From Xanthostigma xanthostigma (Eukaryota; Arthropoda; Insecta; Raphidioptera; Raphidiidae), in the NCBI GenBank assembly GCA_963575645.1, contig OY754465.1, positions 4,836,001-4,900,000 of the forward strand: a stretch of DNA of 64,000 nt. The letters run 5' to 3'. Under the pieces are notes generated by a model, which saw only the letters and a program-made list of their open reading frames with translations, searched no databases and was not told the DNA's origin. The translations under genes and the position numbers were made by a program. Numbering within the stretch: position 1 is the stretch's first letter; each line of letters starts with the position of its first letter. Positions 44,364 through 54,792 of the stretch are shown one piece after another.

Positions 44364-44367
44364 TTAA

Positions 44368-44891
44368 GTCAATAGAAATTCATAAAATTCTAGAGTTTTT
44401 CTTGAGCGTACACACGGCGTGTAGCACGGTCCCTATAGAATGTTAACAAAGAAATGACAAGAGCACGAAGCTTCAACACACATAGACGCACGGGGTGTAT
44501 GTACACATGTATGTACAAACACCGCGACGTTTGGCGTCTACGTTTGTCGGTATACATGGCGGTGCTGGAGACAGAATACCCAAATCCAGGTTTATAATCC
44601 TCGACGCTTACCTAAGTCACACCGAATACCAAAAGGTTCTCTTCAGTTCTGTTCACTTCATTTTAAACATACCTTGAATCATTCTATGCGAATACTATTG
44701 CATAATAGTGCCTTCCAAAATAAAATAGTAGTTATTCAAAACAATCAGGAGTAGTGTGGATCATAAGTCACTTCTCGCTCCCTTCAAGTTAACAAAGGAC
44801 CCCCAACAAATCTTATGAGATTTGGTTGTCGGTTAAATTGATCGAAAATGGTTTTGTTTTATAGTTTAAAGGTCAATAAGAAAAAGTGTCC
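44368..44891. other. Unassigned sequence
   Basis: No gene or repeat recognised. Confidence 0.4.
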
Positions 44892-44899
44892 ATTGGCGT

Positions 44900-45688
44900 C
44901 AGCGTTGCCAGTTTTTTTTTTTTGCCAAGTCGGGATTTTGGAACTCTTTGAGTGAAAACAGCGGGATTCTTTCGTCGAAAGCGGGACATAGTAAAAAACG
45001 TATATAATCAGAAGTTTTCAAATACCTATTTATCTTTTTATTTGAATTAAAATTACGTTTACGTGACAATAGATAGCAAAAATAGCCATAGAAAATGTAT
45101 TTTAATAAAAATATACTATTTTAAATCAGATTTATCCTATCGTTAAATAGTTGAGTCTTACAATATAATAACAAAAATCTGCAACAAATTACCATACAAA
45201 CTATTCAATTTAGATCCACTTAAACTAAAAAAACATGTTAAAAACATTTTAATTGAAGAAACTTTGTACAATTTAAATGACTATTTTAAGATAGATTTTT
45301 ATAAATATCAATTGTAACTTTAATATGACGCATTCTACACTGTATTTACAGTATTCCAGAATAAAGCTACATTATTATTATTATTATTCGTCTTCAGAAT
45401 AAAAAAAAAAAACAAATCAAAATCAAAAAAGTTTTATTCATTAGAAAAATATGGCGTTTCAAACAATAGTCTGTGGAGTGAGTGTTACAAATTGCAACTT
45501 ACAATAAGAGAATAATTATTTATAAGAATTAAGACTTATTCATGATATTTCTGTGAAGATTTAACTTCTTTTAAAGTTATCCCCGAGTTATCCCCGAAAA
45601 GCGGGACTGAGCCTGTCCCGCGCGGGACATTTAATTTTGATTTAAATATCGGGACGTGCCGCCAAAATCGGGACGTCTGGCAACGCAG
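44900..45688 (-). mobile_element. hAT-like element (CAGCGTTGCCAG family) with LINE insertion
   Basis: Reverse-oriented relative of 42187-42667. Flanks ATTGGCGT (44892-44899) and ATTAGCGT (45689-45696), 7 of 8. The LINE 3' end at about 45161-45390 splits a sequence that is continuous in the sister copy at about 42412-42420. Confidence 0.87.
45161..45390 (+). pseudogene. Non-LTR retrotransposon 3' end (51-aa C-terminus)
   Basis: A frame from 45162 to TAA at 45315-45317 reads KICNKLPYKLFNLDPLKLKK and ends LNDYFKIDFYKYQL. The pattern (NKLP, then a KLKKHVKNIL-like helix, then Y) matches the C-terminal tail of jockey/CR1-type reverse transcriptases. A short 3' UTR with TGACGCATTCTACACTG and AATAAA follows, then an (ATT)n tail. 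5'-truncated, as LINE copies usually are. Confidence 0.75.
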
Positions 45689-45696
45689 ATTAGCGT

Positions 45697-46054
45697 ATAC
45701 CCTAAACAGAAATTCGCCATGGGAACTGATTCTAGTGCTCTCTGGTGGCAGAAAATAAAATCTGTATATGCTTTAAACACATTACTTATATATTTCATCT
45801 GACAGTTAGTTAATTGTAATAAGTGAACTAAAGAAAAATAATTTATTCTTGTCTGAGATCTGTCCATGTAATGGTTTCTAATGCATATTTATATCATTGC
45901 TACAAATAAATTTAAAAAGGGATACAAATTTAGGATTTAGTTAGGTTAAAAATGACAGTTAACAAATTTTCATTATTGTGGAATATGGAAAAAAAGAAAA
46001 AAGAACTAATCGATGAAGAAAAATCAAAGTTCCAAAAAAGTACTTAATAACTCA
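45697..46054. other. Unassigned sequence
   Basis: No gene or repeat recognised. Confidence 0.4.
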
Positions 46055-46203
46055 GTAAAATACTACGCTATTGTCAAGTTGTTATTTGTTATTTTAGTTT
46101 TGTTGAGTTGTGAGTTTGTAGTTTTTCAAAACAGACTGTACAAGCGCAAGTCCGCATTCGCATCTAACTTCCGAGCCTTTTAGATTCGTGGCGCGCATTG
46201 TAT
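46055..46203. mobile_element. Right half of the 315-bp TAATACGCG MITE
   Basis: ACTACGCTATTGTCAAGTTG through CAGACTGTACAAGCGCAAG to GGCGCGCATTGTAT. The left half is missing. Confidence 0.85.
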
Positions 46204-46613
46204 CTGATATTATAATTTCAGACGCTAATTCTTTCACAGCGTAGAACGCCTTATAACGTGTGGATGTACGTAAATGTGGTGCAATGCAGGTGCTAGAATG
46301 TTTGGTTTGTTTGTTTGTTCAGTCGGATAATTAGCATTTATGAAACGATTTAGACAGTAATCATATACGCATATTAGAACAACTGAAATACTGGATTGGT
46401 TTTAAACAACAATAGCGGGTATTATAAAATCCTGTATAGAAAATAACAATCTATATTTAACGCAAGGTGTAGTCTCTTTCATTGTAAACCAAATGAGATC
46501 TTCCGTTTAACAGTGCACACAAAATACCAATAATGAAATTATTATGGGCCTCCAATGCATTCGATATGGACAAAAATAATATTGTGCGTCCATTATCATA
46601 CAAAACAACTAAT
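46204..46613. other. Unassigned sequence
   Basis: No gene or repeat recognised. Confidence 0.4.
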
Positions 46614-47227
46614 TCTTTTTGGAAAACGATTCTCAAAGTTTCTTCTAATGGCTATATTCACCGAACGTAAGTAGTTATTTATTCGGCTCACTTGTTCTTT
46701 AGGTAGCTATTCTTCCGAATAAATAGCGATAATTGAATTCACCAACCATAATTATGTTTACAGCAGATATAAATATATTCTGTCTTACTTCCAGGGATTT
46801 ATTCGCCTGATGAAATACTAATGGCCGCCACATAGATCATAATATCTAACCTATAAACGTGGAGTACTTTATTCTTATATTGAATCCAATATTCGGTATG
46901 GTATCATTTTCTGGGGTTCTTCTTTTTGGAAAACGATTCTCAAAGTTTCTTCTAATGGCTATATTCACCGAACGTAAGTAGTTATTTATTCGGCTCACTT
47001 GTTCTTTAGGTAGCTATTCTTCCGAATAAATAGCGATAATTGAATTCACCAACCATAATTATGTTTACAGCAGATATAAATATATTCTGTCTTACTTCCA
47101 GGGATTTATTCGCCTGATGAAATACTAATGGCCGCCACATAGATCATAATATCTAACCTATAAACGTGGAGTACTTTATTCTTATATTGAATCCAATATT
47201 CGGTATGGTATCATTTTCTGGGGTTCT
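46614..47227 (+). repeat. Exact tandem duplication, 307-bp unit
   Basis: Units 46614-46920 and 46921-47227 appear identical by eye. Each holds the left end of the Harbinger-like MITE and the first part of the LINE fragment, so the duplication came after both insertions. It may be very recent, or an assembly artefact. Confidence 0.9.
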
Positions 47228-48087
47228 TCTTCACATACAAAATATTTATTTCGCATACAGAAAAGGCTCGTAAGGGTTATTAATAATGTAAGTCCTCGTC
47301 AGTCATGCAAACCATTATTTAAAACATGCAAAATTTTAACAATTTACGACCTTTATGTTTACGAATCAGTTCTTTTCGTGAAAAAGCATCCACATATTTT
47401 TTTGCCTAATGTCAGTAGTCATGAGCACAACACTCGTAATAAGGATAACTATGTACTTTCTCTTACTCGCAACAATAAAAATGTTTGCAACCATTTGGTA
47501 AAAATGTACAATCACTTACCCGATTCTTTTAAAAAACTTTCTTTAAATGCTTTTAAAATTAAGGTTAAAAGCCATCTATTAAATGTAAATAACTACTCAC
47601 TTTTAGACTTTTTTATGCTTAAATTTTAAAAATATTTATTAATAATGATGTGACATGTTTTTTATCTTTGTAGTATGACGCATTCCATACCTATTTGGGT
47701 ATCAACGGAAATAAAGTACTATTATTATTATTATTATTATCTACAGTCTGCTCCTGTGAATTTATTTATGTGTTGTTTATTAACCTTTTGTGAAGTGAAC
47801 AGTTAAAGTTAGTGGAAGTTTTGTGTGCAATTGGGTTAGGATAAAACATCATTATTTTGTGAAACTTTTTTTCTGACGTTTACACTAGCGCCATCGGTTG
47901 GATTTTTGGGGGAACGTCAAAATATTCAACAAAAAGAGCAAGGAGTATAGTGCAGTGTATATTTATTCTTTAACTAAATCTTCTCTACCTGATTATTTGC
48001 TTGATGAATTAAAAATAAATTTCATTCTAACGAATAAATTTGTTCCAAGATTAGTAACTTCTATCTTTAATAGTGTTCGGTGAATAT
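46645..48087 (+). mobile_element. Harbinger-like MITE (TATTCACCGAAC ends) with LINE and duplication
   Basis: The ends TGGCTATATTCACCGAAC and (reversed) TGCCCATATTCACCGAAC are flanked by TAA, matching the 3-bp PIF/Harbinger duplication. Inner blocks TATTTATTCGGCTCACTTG, CTGTCTTACTTCCAGGG and GACGTTTACACTAGCGCCAT are shared with the 49161-49736 copy, which lacks the LINE. Confidence 0.8.
47171..47629 (+). pseudogene. Non-LTR retrotransposon reverse transcriptase C-terminus (152 aa)
   Basis: An open frame from about 47171 to TAA at 47627-47629. Residues include SNIRYGIIFWGSSSHTKYLF, then RIQKRLVRVINNV, SCKPLFKTCKILTIYDLYVY, HNTRNKDNY and YNHLPDSFKKLSLNAFKIKV. The order YGI.FWG, IQKR..R.I, LF..L.IL....Y, HNTR and YN.LP..FK is the signature C-terminal region of jockey/CR1-like LINEs. 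The catalytic RT core is lost by 5' truncation. A 3' UTR with AATAAA and an (ATT)n tail ends at about 47740. Nested in a MITE; its start is copied in the upstream duplication unit. Confidence 0.88.
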
Positions 48088-48143
48088 GGGCATAAAAAAA
48101 TATATACCCCCTGTTGCAAATTAATCTTATAAATCTATATCTA

Positions 48144-48372
48144 TCTATACTAATATATAAAGCTGAGGAGTTTGTTTATAACATATTTTACATATAATGT
48201 GGTACGGTTGTCCGGTGTCTGTATATATAGTAATGGATTACTAAATCCACATACTGTGAGAGTTGTTTTTTTAATGATTTATACAAACGTTAGCTCAATT
48301 AACTCAAATTAATAAAATCGTAAATAAGTCTGTAATTGAACAGTTTTAAAGATAATTTTAGAGCGAATTTTC
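48144..48372 (+). mobile_element. Helitron-like 5' fragment (GGTACGGTTGTCC type), copy 2
   Basis: Same sequence as 24927-25165, starting A|TCTATACTAATATATAAAG. The spacer that joins it to the Harbinger-like MITE end (TGCAAATTAATCTTATAAAT) is also the same at both loci. Confidence 0.75.
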
Positions 48373-48929
48373 ATTAGATATCAATTATTGTATTTGATTT
48401 ATTTATTTCGTAGTAATTTCACGTCCATAGTACAAAGTTGGTTTCTTGTGTCACTTTGTATATAAGTTATCTAATAAGTAAAAATTTGTAGCGACTATTC
48501 TTTAAGAATAATGTGGCCATAATTATAATATAAATGTGTCTGGACTTGACTGTATGTAATTAAAACTTGCCTGCAAACATTCCTTGCTCGGGGGAGATAT
48601 TTAGTGCTGGCGGCTTCTGGGAAGTGAATAGGAAGGAAATGTAATATTTACAGCAAAGCAGGATGGAGTGTTGACGTGTAAGATGCAATTTCTGCGCTCT
48701 AAACGGTCATCTGAATGGGAACATATGAGTGCACAGTGTACACGGGCTTGTTCTATATGTTTGCTCGCACAAATGTATATTAACTCACTGAAATACATGA
48801 GTTCTAATCAAAAGTCTCCCCTATTTAATGACAATTCACAGCGTTAGTCGTGCTCAGAAAAAAAATACTTGTATTTACGTCGCCTTCTTTGGTTACTAAT
48901 TGTTATGCAATGCCCCCATTACTAGACAA
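48373..48929. other. Unassigned sequence
   Basis: No gene or repeat recognised. Confidence 0.4.
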
Positions 48930-49106
48930 TTCGGACTCCAAAGGAATGGTGAGACCTCTAGTGAGAAATGCGCCGAACTGTCCTAAGGAGGGTTTTTGAC
49001 AGGTAAACATTGATTTTGAAACGCAATGCTTACCTGTCAAAAAACCCCCTTAGGACAGTTCGGCGCATTTCTTACCAGAGGTCTCACCATTCCTTTGGGT
49101 TCCGAA
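48930..49106. mobile_element. 177-bp palindromic MITE, arms about 75 bp
   Basis: TCGGACTCCAAAGGAATGG, GTGAGACCTCTAGTGAGAAA, GCGCCGAACTGTCCTAAGG and TTTTTGACAGGTAA are mirrored to the right with few mismatches. Loop of about 20 bp. Confidence 0.85.
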
Positions 49107-49160
49107 TCACAAAAGTAAATATTAATTAGAATAGTATTTTTTACAATAAATGTGATTGAT

Positions 49161-49736
49161 GGCCATATTCACCGAAGGTAAATAGTTATTTATTCGGTTC
49201 ATTTGTTCTTCTGGTAACTATTCCTCCGAATAAATACCGATAATTCATTTCACCAACCATAATTATGTTTACTATCGGTATAAGTCTATTCTGTCTTACT
49301 TCCAGGGTATAAATATTTATTCGGCTGATAAAATAATAATTTGCACATCGATCATAATACCTATTATTATAAACATGGAATATTATATCTACAATTGCTC
49401 TTGTGAATTTATATATGTGTTGTTTATTAACCTTTTGTGAAGTGTATAGTTGTAAAACAGTAACGTTATTGTGCCATTGGGTTAGGATAAAACATTATTA
49501 TTTTGTGAAACTTTTTTTTGACGTTTACACTAACGCCATCGGTTGAATGTTTGGGTGAAATATTCAACTAAAAGAGCAAGGAGTATAGTGCAGTGTATAT
49601 TTAATCTTAAACTAAATTTTCTACCTGATATTTTTCTTGGTGAATTGAAAGTAAATTTTATTCTAACGAACAGCTTTGTTCTAAGATTAGTAACTTCTTT
49701 ATTTAATAGTTTTCGGTGTTTATGTGCATAACTGAA
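49161..49736 (+). mobile_element. Harbinger-like MITE (TATTCACCGAAC ends), no LINE
   Basis: From TGGCCATATTCACCGAAGG to TTTTCGGTGTTTATGTGCA, with TGA/TAA flanks. Shares inner blocks with 46645-48087, and reads continuously (ATGGAATATTATATCTACAA) where that copy holds the LINE. Confidence 0.8.
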
Positions 49737-50123
49737 ATAACAAACGGTAATTTTAAAATCCGAAAATACAAACTGACAATGCTTTGAGAGGAACTACATT
49801 TTCATGCATCGAAGAATTAATTTTTTACACAAAAACTTTGTAGTTGAGCGGTTCTTCTGAGCAATAAAATATTGTATGCTCGCGTGTCTCAAAATAGTAA
49901 TAGGTACAAAAAATTCTCGCCAGTTCATCTACTTGACATTATGTTGCATGTAATGGCATTTACAACATAGTTTATCCCGCGATATAATGTATATTATTAA
50001 TGTAAATAATGCCAAGTGAACAATTTAATTCTGTTAACGTTATTTACCACAATGCCAGTAATTTGAACCTAACATTGCTCATGGTGAAATGACTCCAGCG
50101 CAAGGGTTCATAACATAGTGTGC
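49737..50123. other. Unassigned sequence
   Basis: No gene or repeat recognised. Confidence 0.4.
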
Positions 50124-50131
50124 GTAGTGAC

Positions 50132-50666
50132 TAGTGATGTGCCGGATATCCGTATCCGTATCCGCGGATATCCGAGGAAGAAGAAAGATCCGTATCCGTG
50201 TCCGTTAGTTTTTGGCGGATCTTTTACCTTATTAATTTTCAATTCCTAGATGAAATTTTATATATATATAGGTGATTAGGTAATAATGAAAAACAGTTAA
50301 ATTCCATTCAGATTATTTTTTATTTTTTAAAATCGTATTTGGCACCTTTATATTGCAGACATTTATCGTAGTGAGTACCATACCAATAGTACATAACTCA
50401 AAGGTACTAAAAACTATCTTTATAATGAGATATTGCACATCGATCTTTGGAAAGAGACAATCTGTTATGAGAGTTAACTCTTAAAGAGGTCAATAACTTT
50501 TTCCCATAACAGATAGTCTCTTTCCAAACGTCGATGTGCAATATTTACTGCCGCGTACTCTAAGAAAGTTAAGATTCGTATCCGTATCCGCGGAACTTGA
50601 AACCAAATATCCGTATTCAAATCCGTATCCGCGGATATACATTTTTAACGATCCGGCACATCACTA
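50132..50666. mobile_element. hAT-like element (TAGTGATGTGCCGGAT family), copy 2
   Basis: Flanks GTAGTGAC (50124-50131) and GTAGTGGC (50667-50674), 7 of 8. Ends TAGTGATGTGCCGGAT/ATCCGGCACATCACTA, and the same central palindrome as copy 1. Confidence 0.92.
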
Positions 50667-50989
50667 GTAGTGGCACTAAGTTGAGAAACAACTGCAAGAA
50701 TTTATTTGACGCATGTCTTACAATTTTGACCTGTCACACATTATAGTTAGTGAGACGGTGACAGAAATGGTCAAAGAGCACTAGGTGGGAGAAATGCTCT
50801 CTTTCGTGTAGTCTGAGTCCCCCTCTACAAATCCGCTTAGTAGAGTAGGGGTCTAGCGCGTTGTTATACGACGCTGGGGCCAGTTTTTCCATCTTAAGGT
50901 ATTTTTTCCTTTTAATAAAATTTTCTCTATTCAGAGAAATTTTTAGGGTATATATATTATTTTTTAGGATAATTTTTAGAGTAAAACAT

Positions 50990-51269
50990 TTTTACATGAT
51001 ATACATAATAATTTTTCCTACAGTGTTTTCAATTAAATATTTATTATATTTTATTAATTAGAGTAAGTATTGATTTAAAAGAAATATATTACTTAAAAAA
51101 AGTATAAATACTGCTTTTTATCGACAAAAACTTTTGAACGGTAACTCCGATCATCATGAAATTTGGACACAACATTCATCTCGGTAAACTAAGATGAATG
51201 TGCGCACTCATGTCTCTCCCTGCCCCATTTGTTCTTTTACACCCGGGTGAAACTGGACGGAATCGCTAG
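50990..51269 (+). mobile_element. Helitron-like element, tRNA-Lys family, 3' part
   Basis: Family sequence from about 51010 (TTTTTCCTACAGTGTTTTCA) through AACTTTTGAACGGTAACTCC to hairpin CCCGGGTGAAACTGG and AATCGCTAG|T. The 5' part is lost. Confidence 0.85.
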
Positions 51270-51914
51270 TTATTTATAACAAACATTCAGTTTTAAAAAT
51301 TTAAGGGAAAATATTTTGAAAACTATGTTTTAGGATTAGAGGAAAATCAATTCTCAAAGTATCAAACTGGCTGGGGCAATGGGCATAAGTTGTGAAATGA
51401 TAGGTACATCATCAAACGTCCAAAGAATGGGATGTTCTTGGTCACGTCTTAATAATGTCTTCATATTATTTAATGATTGCAATAGTATAGAAATCTGCTT
51501 ATCTATATGCATATGTGTGTTGTAATAGTTTGCAATTGTAATAATAATGTATTCCGTTTGATTTCCTATTAACATGTCCAATATTCGTAAAGGGTTTATG
51601 CTCGCTGCATGGGACTTAGCGAGGACTTACAACATCTCTACATCTACATCTACAATACGAAGGCCTTAGCATAACCTACCACCTACCTATCTACATATAA
51701 GCACTAAGGTAAATATACACATAGCTCTGTCTGTATAGCTCCGTGTATAGCATACGTATAGAGTCATATTATAAGAGCTATATTATGAAATCTGCTATAA
51801 CTAATCACGAGATGTTGTTCAACGAAATTCTGACAGGCAAAATGCGAACTTATTTTATATACTGAATGAAACTTTACAATTGTTTGAAAGCTGAACAATC
51901 GAAAGTTCTCATTT
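51270..51914. other. Unassigned sequence
   Basis: No gene or repeat recognised. Confidence 0.4.
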
Positions 51915-52212
51915 TAGGGCCTCTGAACACGAGGCTGGAAACACTGCTTGGTGTTCTGCTGGCCGCCAGACTGGGTACGAGGCTGGAAATGACGTCAGTA
52001 CAAACTAGATATAATACTCCACGTTTATAGGTTAGGAATTATGATCTATGTGGCGGCCATTATTATTTTATCAGGCGAATAAATATTTATACCTTGCGAG
52101 TAAGGCTGAATAGATTTATATCTGCAGTAAACATAATTACGGTTGGTGATTTATTTATTCGAAGGAATAGTTATCTGAAGAACAAATGAACCGAATAAAT
52201 AACTATACTTTC
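51915..52212. mobile_element. MITE end joined to a Harbinger-like MITE fragment
   Basis: 51915-52008 is the AGGCCGCT-family terminus (GGCCTCTGAACACGAGGCTG .. GAGGCTGGAAATGACGTCA). 52012-52212 is the left part of the TATTCACCGAAC MITE on the minus strand (CCACGTTTATAGGTTAGGAA .. CCGAATAAATAACTA), without its terminus. Confidence 0.7.
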
Positions 52213-52259
52213 ACGAATTATTCACTGCTACCATTTTCAGTGAACGCATTGCAATAGAA

Positions 52260-52971
52260 TCTATGCTAACATATAAAGCTGAAGAATTTGTTTGTTTGTT
52301 TGGTTGAACGCGCTAATCTCAGGAACTACTGGTTCGAATTGAAAAAAATTTTTTCGTTGGATAGCCCATTTATCGAGGAAGGCTATAGGCTATATAATAT
52401 CACGCTATGACCAGTAGAAGCAGAGCATCAATGAAAAATTTACCTCAAAATTAGTGTCTAAATCAATATTTCAATATTAACGTCGTACATTCACAAACCC
52501 GGCTAGCTCAGTCGGTAGAGTATGCGCTTGTTAATATCAGGGTCGTGGGTTCGAGCCCCACGTTGGGCGAATATATTTTCAATTTTTTTTTAAATTTTCT
52601 ACATTACTTTCTTACGTTTAAATTTATTTTAATTTTATTTACGACTAATTAAAATTAAATAAAGCTAAATAGCTCATTTGAAAACTGTTACAACTATAGG
52701 TACCTATATAAAAATAATTTTCCTACAGTGTTTTCAATTAAATATTTATTATATTTTATTAATTCCATACAGTAGTTATTGTATTAAAAGAAATTTATTA
52801 CTTAAAAAATGTATAAATACTGCTTTTTATCGACAAAAACTTTTGAACTGTAACTCCGATCATCTTGAAATTTGGACACAACATTCATCTCGGTAAACTA
52901 ACATGAATGTACGTCCTCATGTCCCTCCATTCGTTCTTTTGCACCCGGGTGAAACCGGGCGTGACTGCTAG
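52260..52971 (+). mobile_element. Helitron-like element, tRNA-Lys family, complete, 712 bp
   Basis: A|TCTATGCTAACATATAAAG at 52260 and hairpin CCCGGGTGAAACCGGG plus CGTGACTGCTAG|T at 52971. It carries a whole tRNA-Lys-like unit at 52497-52569 at the same internal place as the copy at 37810. Confidence 0.93.
52497..52569 (+). repeat. tRNA-Lys-like sequence inside a Helitron
   Basis: CCCGGCTAGCTCAGTCGGTA, then anticodon loop TTGTTAA (anticodon GTT instead of CTT), box B GGGTTCGAGCC and 3' CACGTTGGGCG. 73 nt, close to a real tRNA-Lys but with changed anticodon and weakened stem. Not counted as a gene. Confidence 0.8.
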
Positions 52972-53308
52972 TGTCATATAATTACATAATATTTTTGGAA
53001 CATCTCTTATAATGTGTTAAATGAAGGAATGAGAGGTGGGTTGACCGCGTTCACAGAGAAGCTGTTTTAATCTTTACGAGTAATTCACAAGTCAGAACAT
53101 AATCGTGAAAAGGCTTAATGCGTGGCCAATGGTCTCTCTCTGTCTTTGTGCTGTTCAAAGCTTGTCGGAGACGGAAATCCCCTGATCTCACACCTGACGC
53201 GGAACACCTCAATGTTATACACACTTCTACTTTGCACGTTCTAAAACCCGTTCACCTTTACATATTTCTGACGAATTTGATGCGAGGCTGTATTGTGAAG
53301 GACTTCTT
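52972..53308. other. Unassigned sequence
   Basis: No gene or repeat recognised. Confidence 0.4.
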
Positions 53309-54006
53309 AAGGTCGCTCCACACAAGGCTGGTTTTACCTCCATAGATTCCTTGCTAGATTTGGCTGCTAAAGGCCGCTGCACACGAGGCTAGAAACGCTA
53401 CTAGATTCCTTGCTATTCCTTCCCATTAGTTTTCTAGCGCTGGTTTTCTTGATTGCCGTTAAGTGCTCGCTTCACACGAGACTACTTTTCAAGATTATTT
53501 TGTGGATAGATCTGGTTACTTCTAGATTCCTTTCTATAGATTTGGCCGCTAAAGGCCGCTGCACACGAGGCTAGAAATGCTACTAGATTCCTTGCTATTC
53601 CTTCCTATGAGTTTTCTAGCGCTGGTTTTCTTGATTGCCGTTAAGTGCTCGCTTCACACGAGACTACTTTTCAAGCTTGTTTTGTGGATATATCTGGTTA
53701 CCTCTAGATTTCTTGCTATAGATTTGGCCGCTAAAGGCCGCTGCACACGAGGCTAGAAACACTGCTAGATTTGACTATTAGTTTTCTAGCGCTGGTTTTC
53801 TTGATTGCCGTTAAATGCAACACGAGACTACTTTTCAAGCTTGTTTTGTGGAGAGATATGGTGCGCGCGCAGTAACAGTTCCAATATAAACTGTTGTCTG
53901 ACTCTGAGCAGAATGACGCCATAATTATGTTGGTTGTGCGCGTTTGTTCAAGCGCCCGCGTGACAATATACTGTTTCCCGATTGGTTCTTGCAGACACCC
54001 GGGTGC
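53309..54006. mobile_element. AGGCCGCT-family MITE with 182-bp tandem triplication
   Basis: AGGCCGCTGCACACGAGG starts at 53371, 53553 and 53735, a 182-bp period; each unit runs through TTTTCTAGCGCTGGTTTTCT and GCTCGCTTCACACGAGACTA. A diverged first end is at 53311. After the third unit the family continues (GCAGTAACAGTTCCAATATA .. GATTGGTTCTTGCAG). A pyrimidine-rich CT microsatellite follows at 54030-54080. Confidence 0.85.
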
Positions 54007-54173
54007 AAAACCGTAAGATTTATTAATAAACAGTCTCTCTCCCCCTCTCTCTTTATTTTTCTTCTCCCTCTCTCCGTCTCTGGAAATAATCATGTTCACT
54101 TCCTCAGCAGTTTCCGATAGTAAATTTAGAGTTGAATAAAAAACTGTTTAAACTTTTTTTGTATAATCTAGCA

Positions 54174-54357
54174 CAGGCATGTCAAACTCTATGATATTGC
54201 GATATTGCGGGCCACATTATATATTTTGTACTAAGTTGGTGGCCACATGTTTTTAATGTTTAATATTAATAACATACGATTGTTAGAATAATTATATTAT
54301 TAGAATCAAATGTTTTTAACGTCTCGGCGGGCCGCAATCTATGTATTGACATCACTG
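54174..54357. mobile_element. hAT-like MITE, 184 bp
   Basis: Perfect 8-bp duplication ATCTAGCA at 54166-54173 and 54358-54365. The ends CAGGCATGTCAAACTCTATG and (reversed) CAGTGATGTCAATACATAG are inverted. GCGGGCC motifs near both ends. No coding. Confidence 0.93.
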
Positions 54358-54365
54358 ATCTAGCA

Positions 54366-54790
54366 GGAAATGAGAATAATTGTTCACTGTGACCACAATC
54401 GGGGAACACACTGTATAATGAGGTCTTTGCAAGTAGTTTGTATTCGAACCGGTTAATTATCTAATTCTATTAGAAGTATAAATAATAGAGGGCAACACAT
54501 AGATAATAATTCATTACTAATGTCATACTGCATAATTGATCATTATTTTAGTTGAAACTTGAATTATCGCGTTTGTCTAGAATCAGACAGTATTGAAAAG
54601 CGTGGTGTATTGATGGAGTGTGAACAGATAAACATTATAAACAGTGACTATTTTTTGCAATAAATATTTAGTTTGTGTTATATTATGTTTAATAACTTTT
54701 TGAGTGCTATGTACATTTGTTATCGTTTAAACGTGTCCCATTTCCACCGAGCTTGTGATTTTTGAAGCTATACGATAAAGGCATTTAATA
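54366..54790. other. Unassigned sequence
   Basis: No gene or repeat recognised. Confidence 0.4.
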
Positions 54791-54792
54791 TA

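Noticed and set aside
38073-52569. Two functional tRNA-Lys genes
   Set aside because: Anticodons are GTC and GTT in an otherwise Lys-like body, and both lie at the same internal position of Helitron copies. Captured pseudogenes fit better.
53731-54099. 122-codon open frame on the minus strand
   Set aside because: Spans the MITE terminal unit and a CT microsatellite; composition reflects those repeats.
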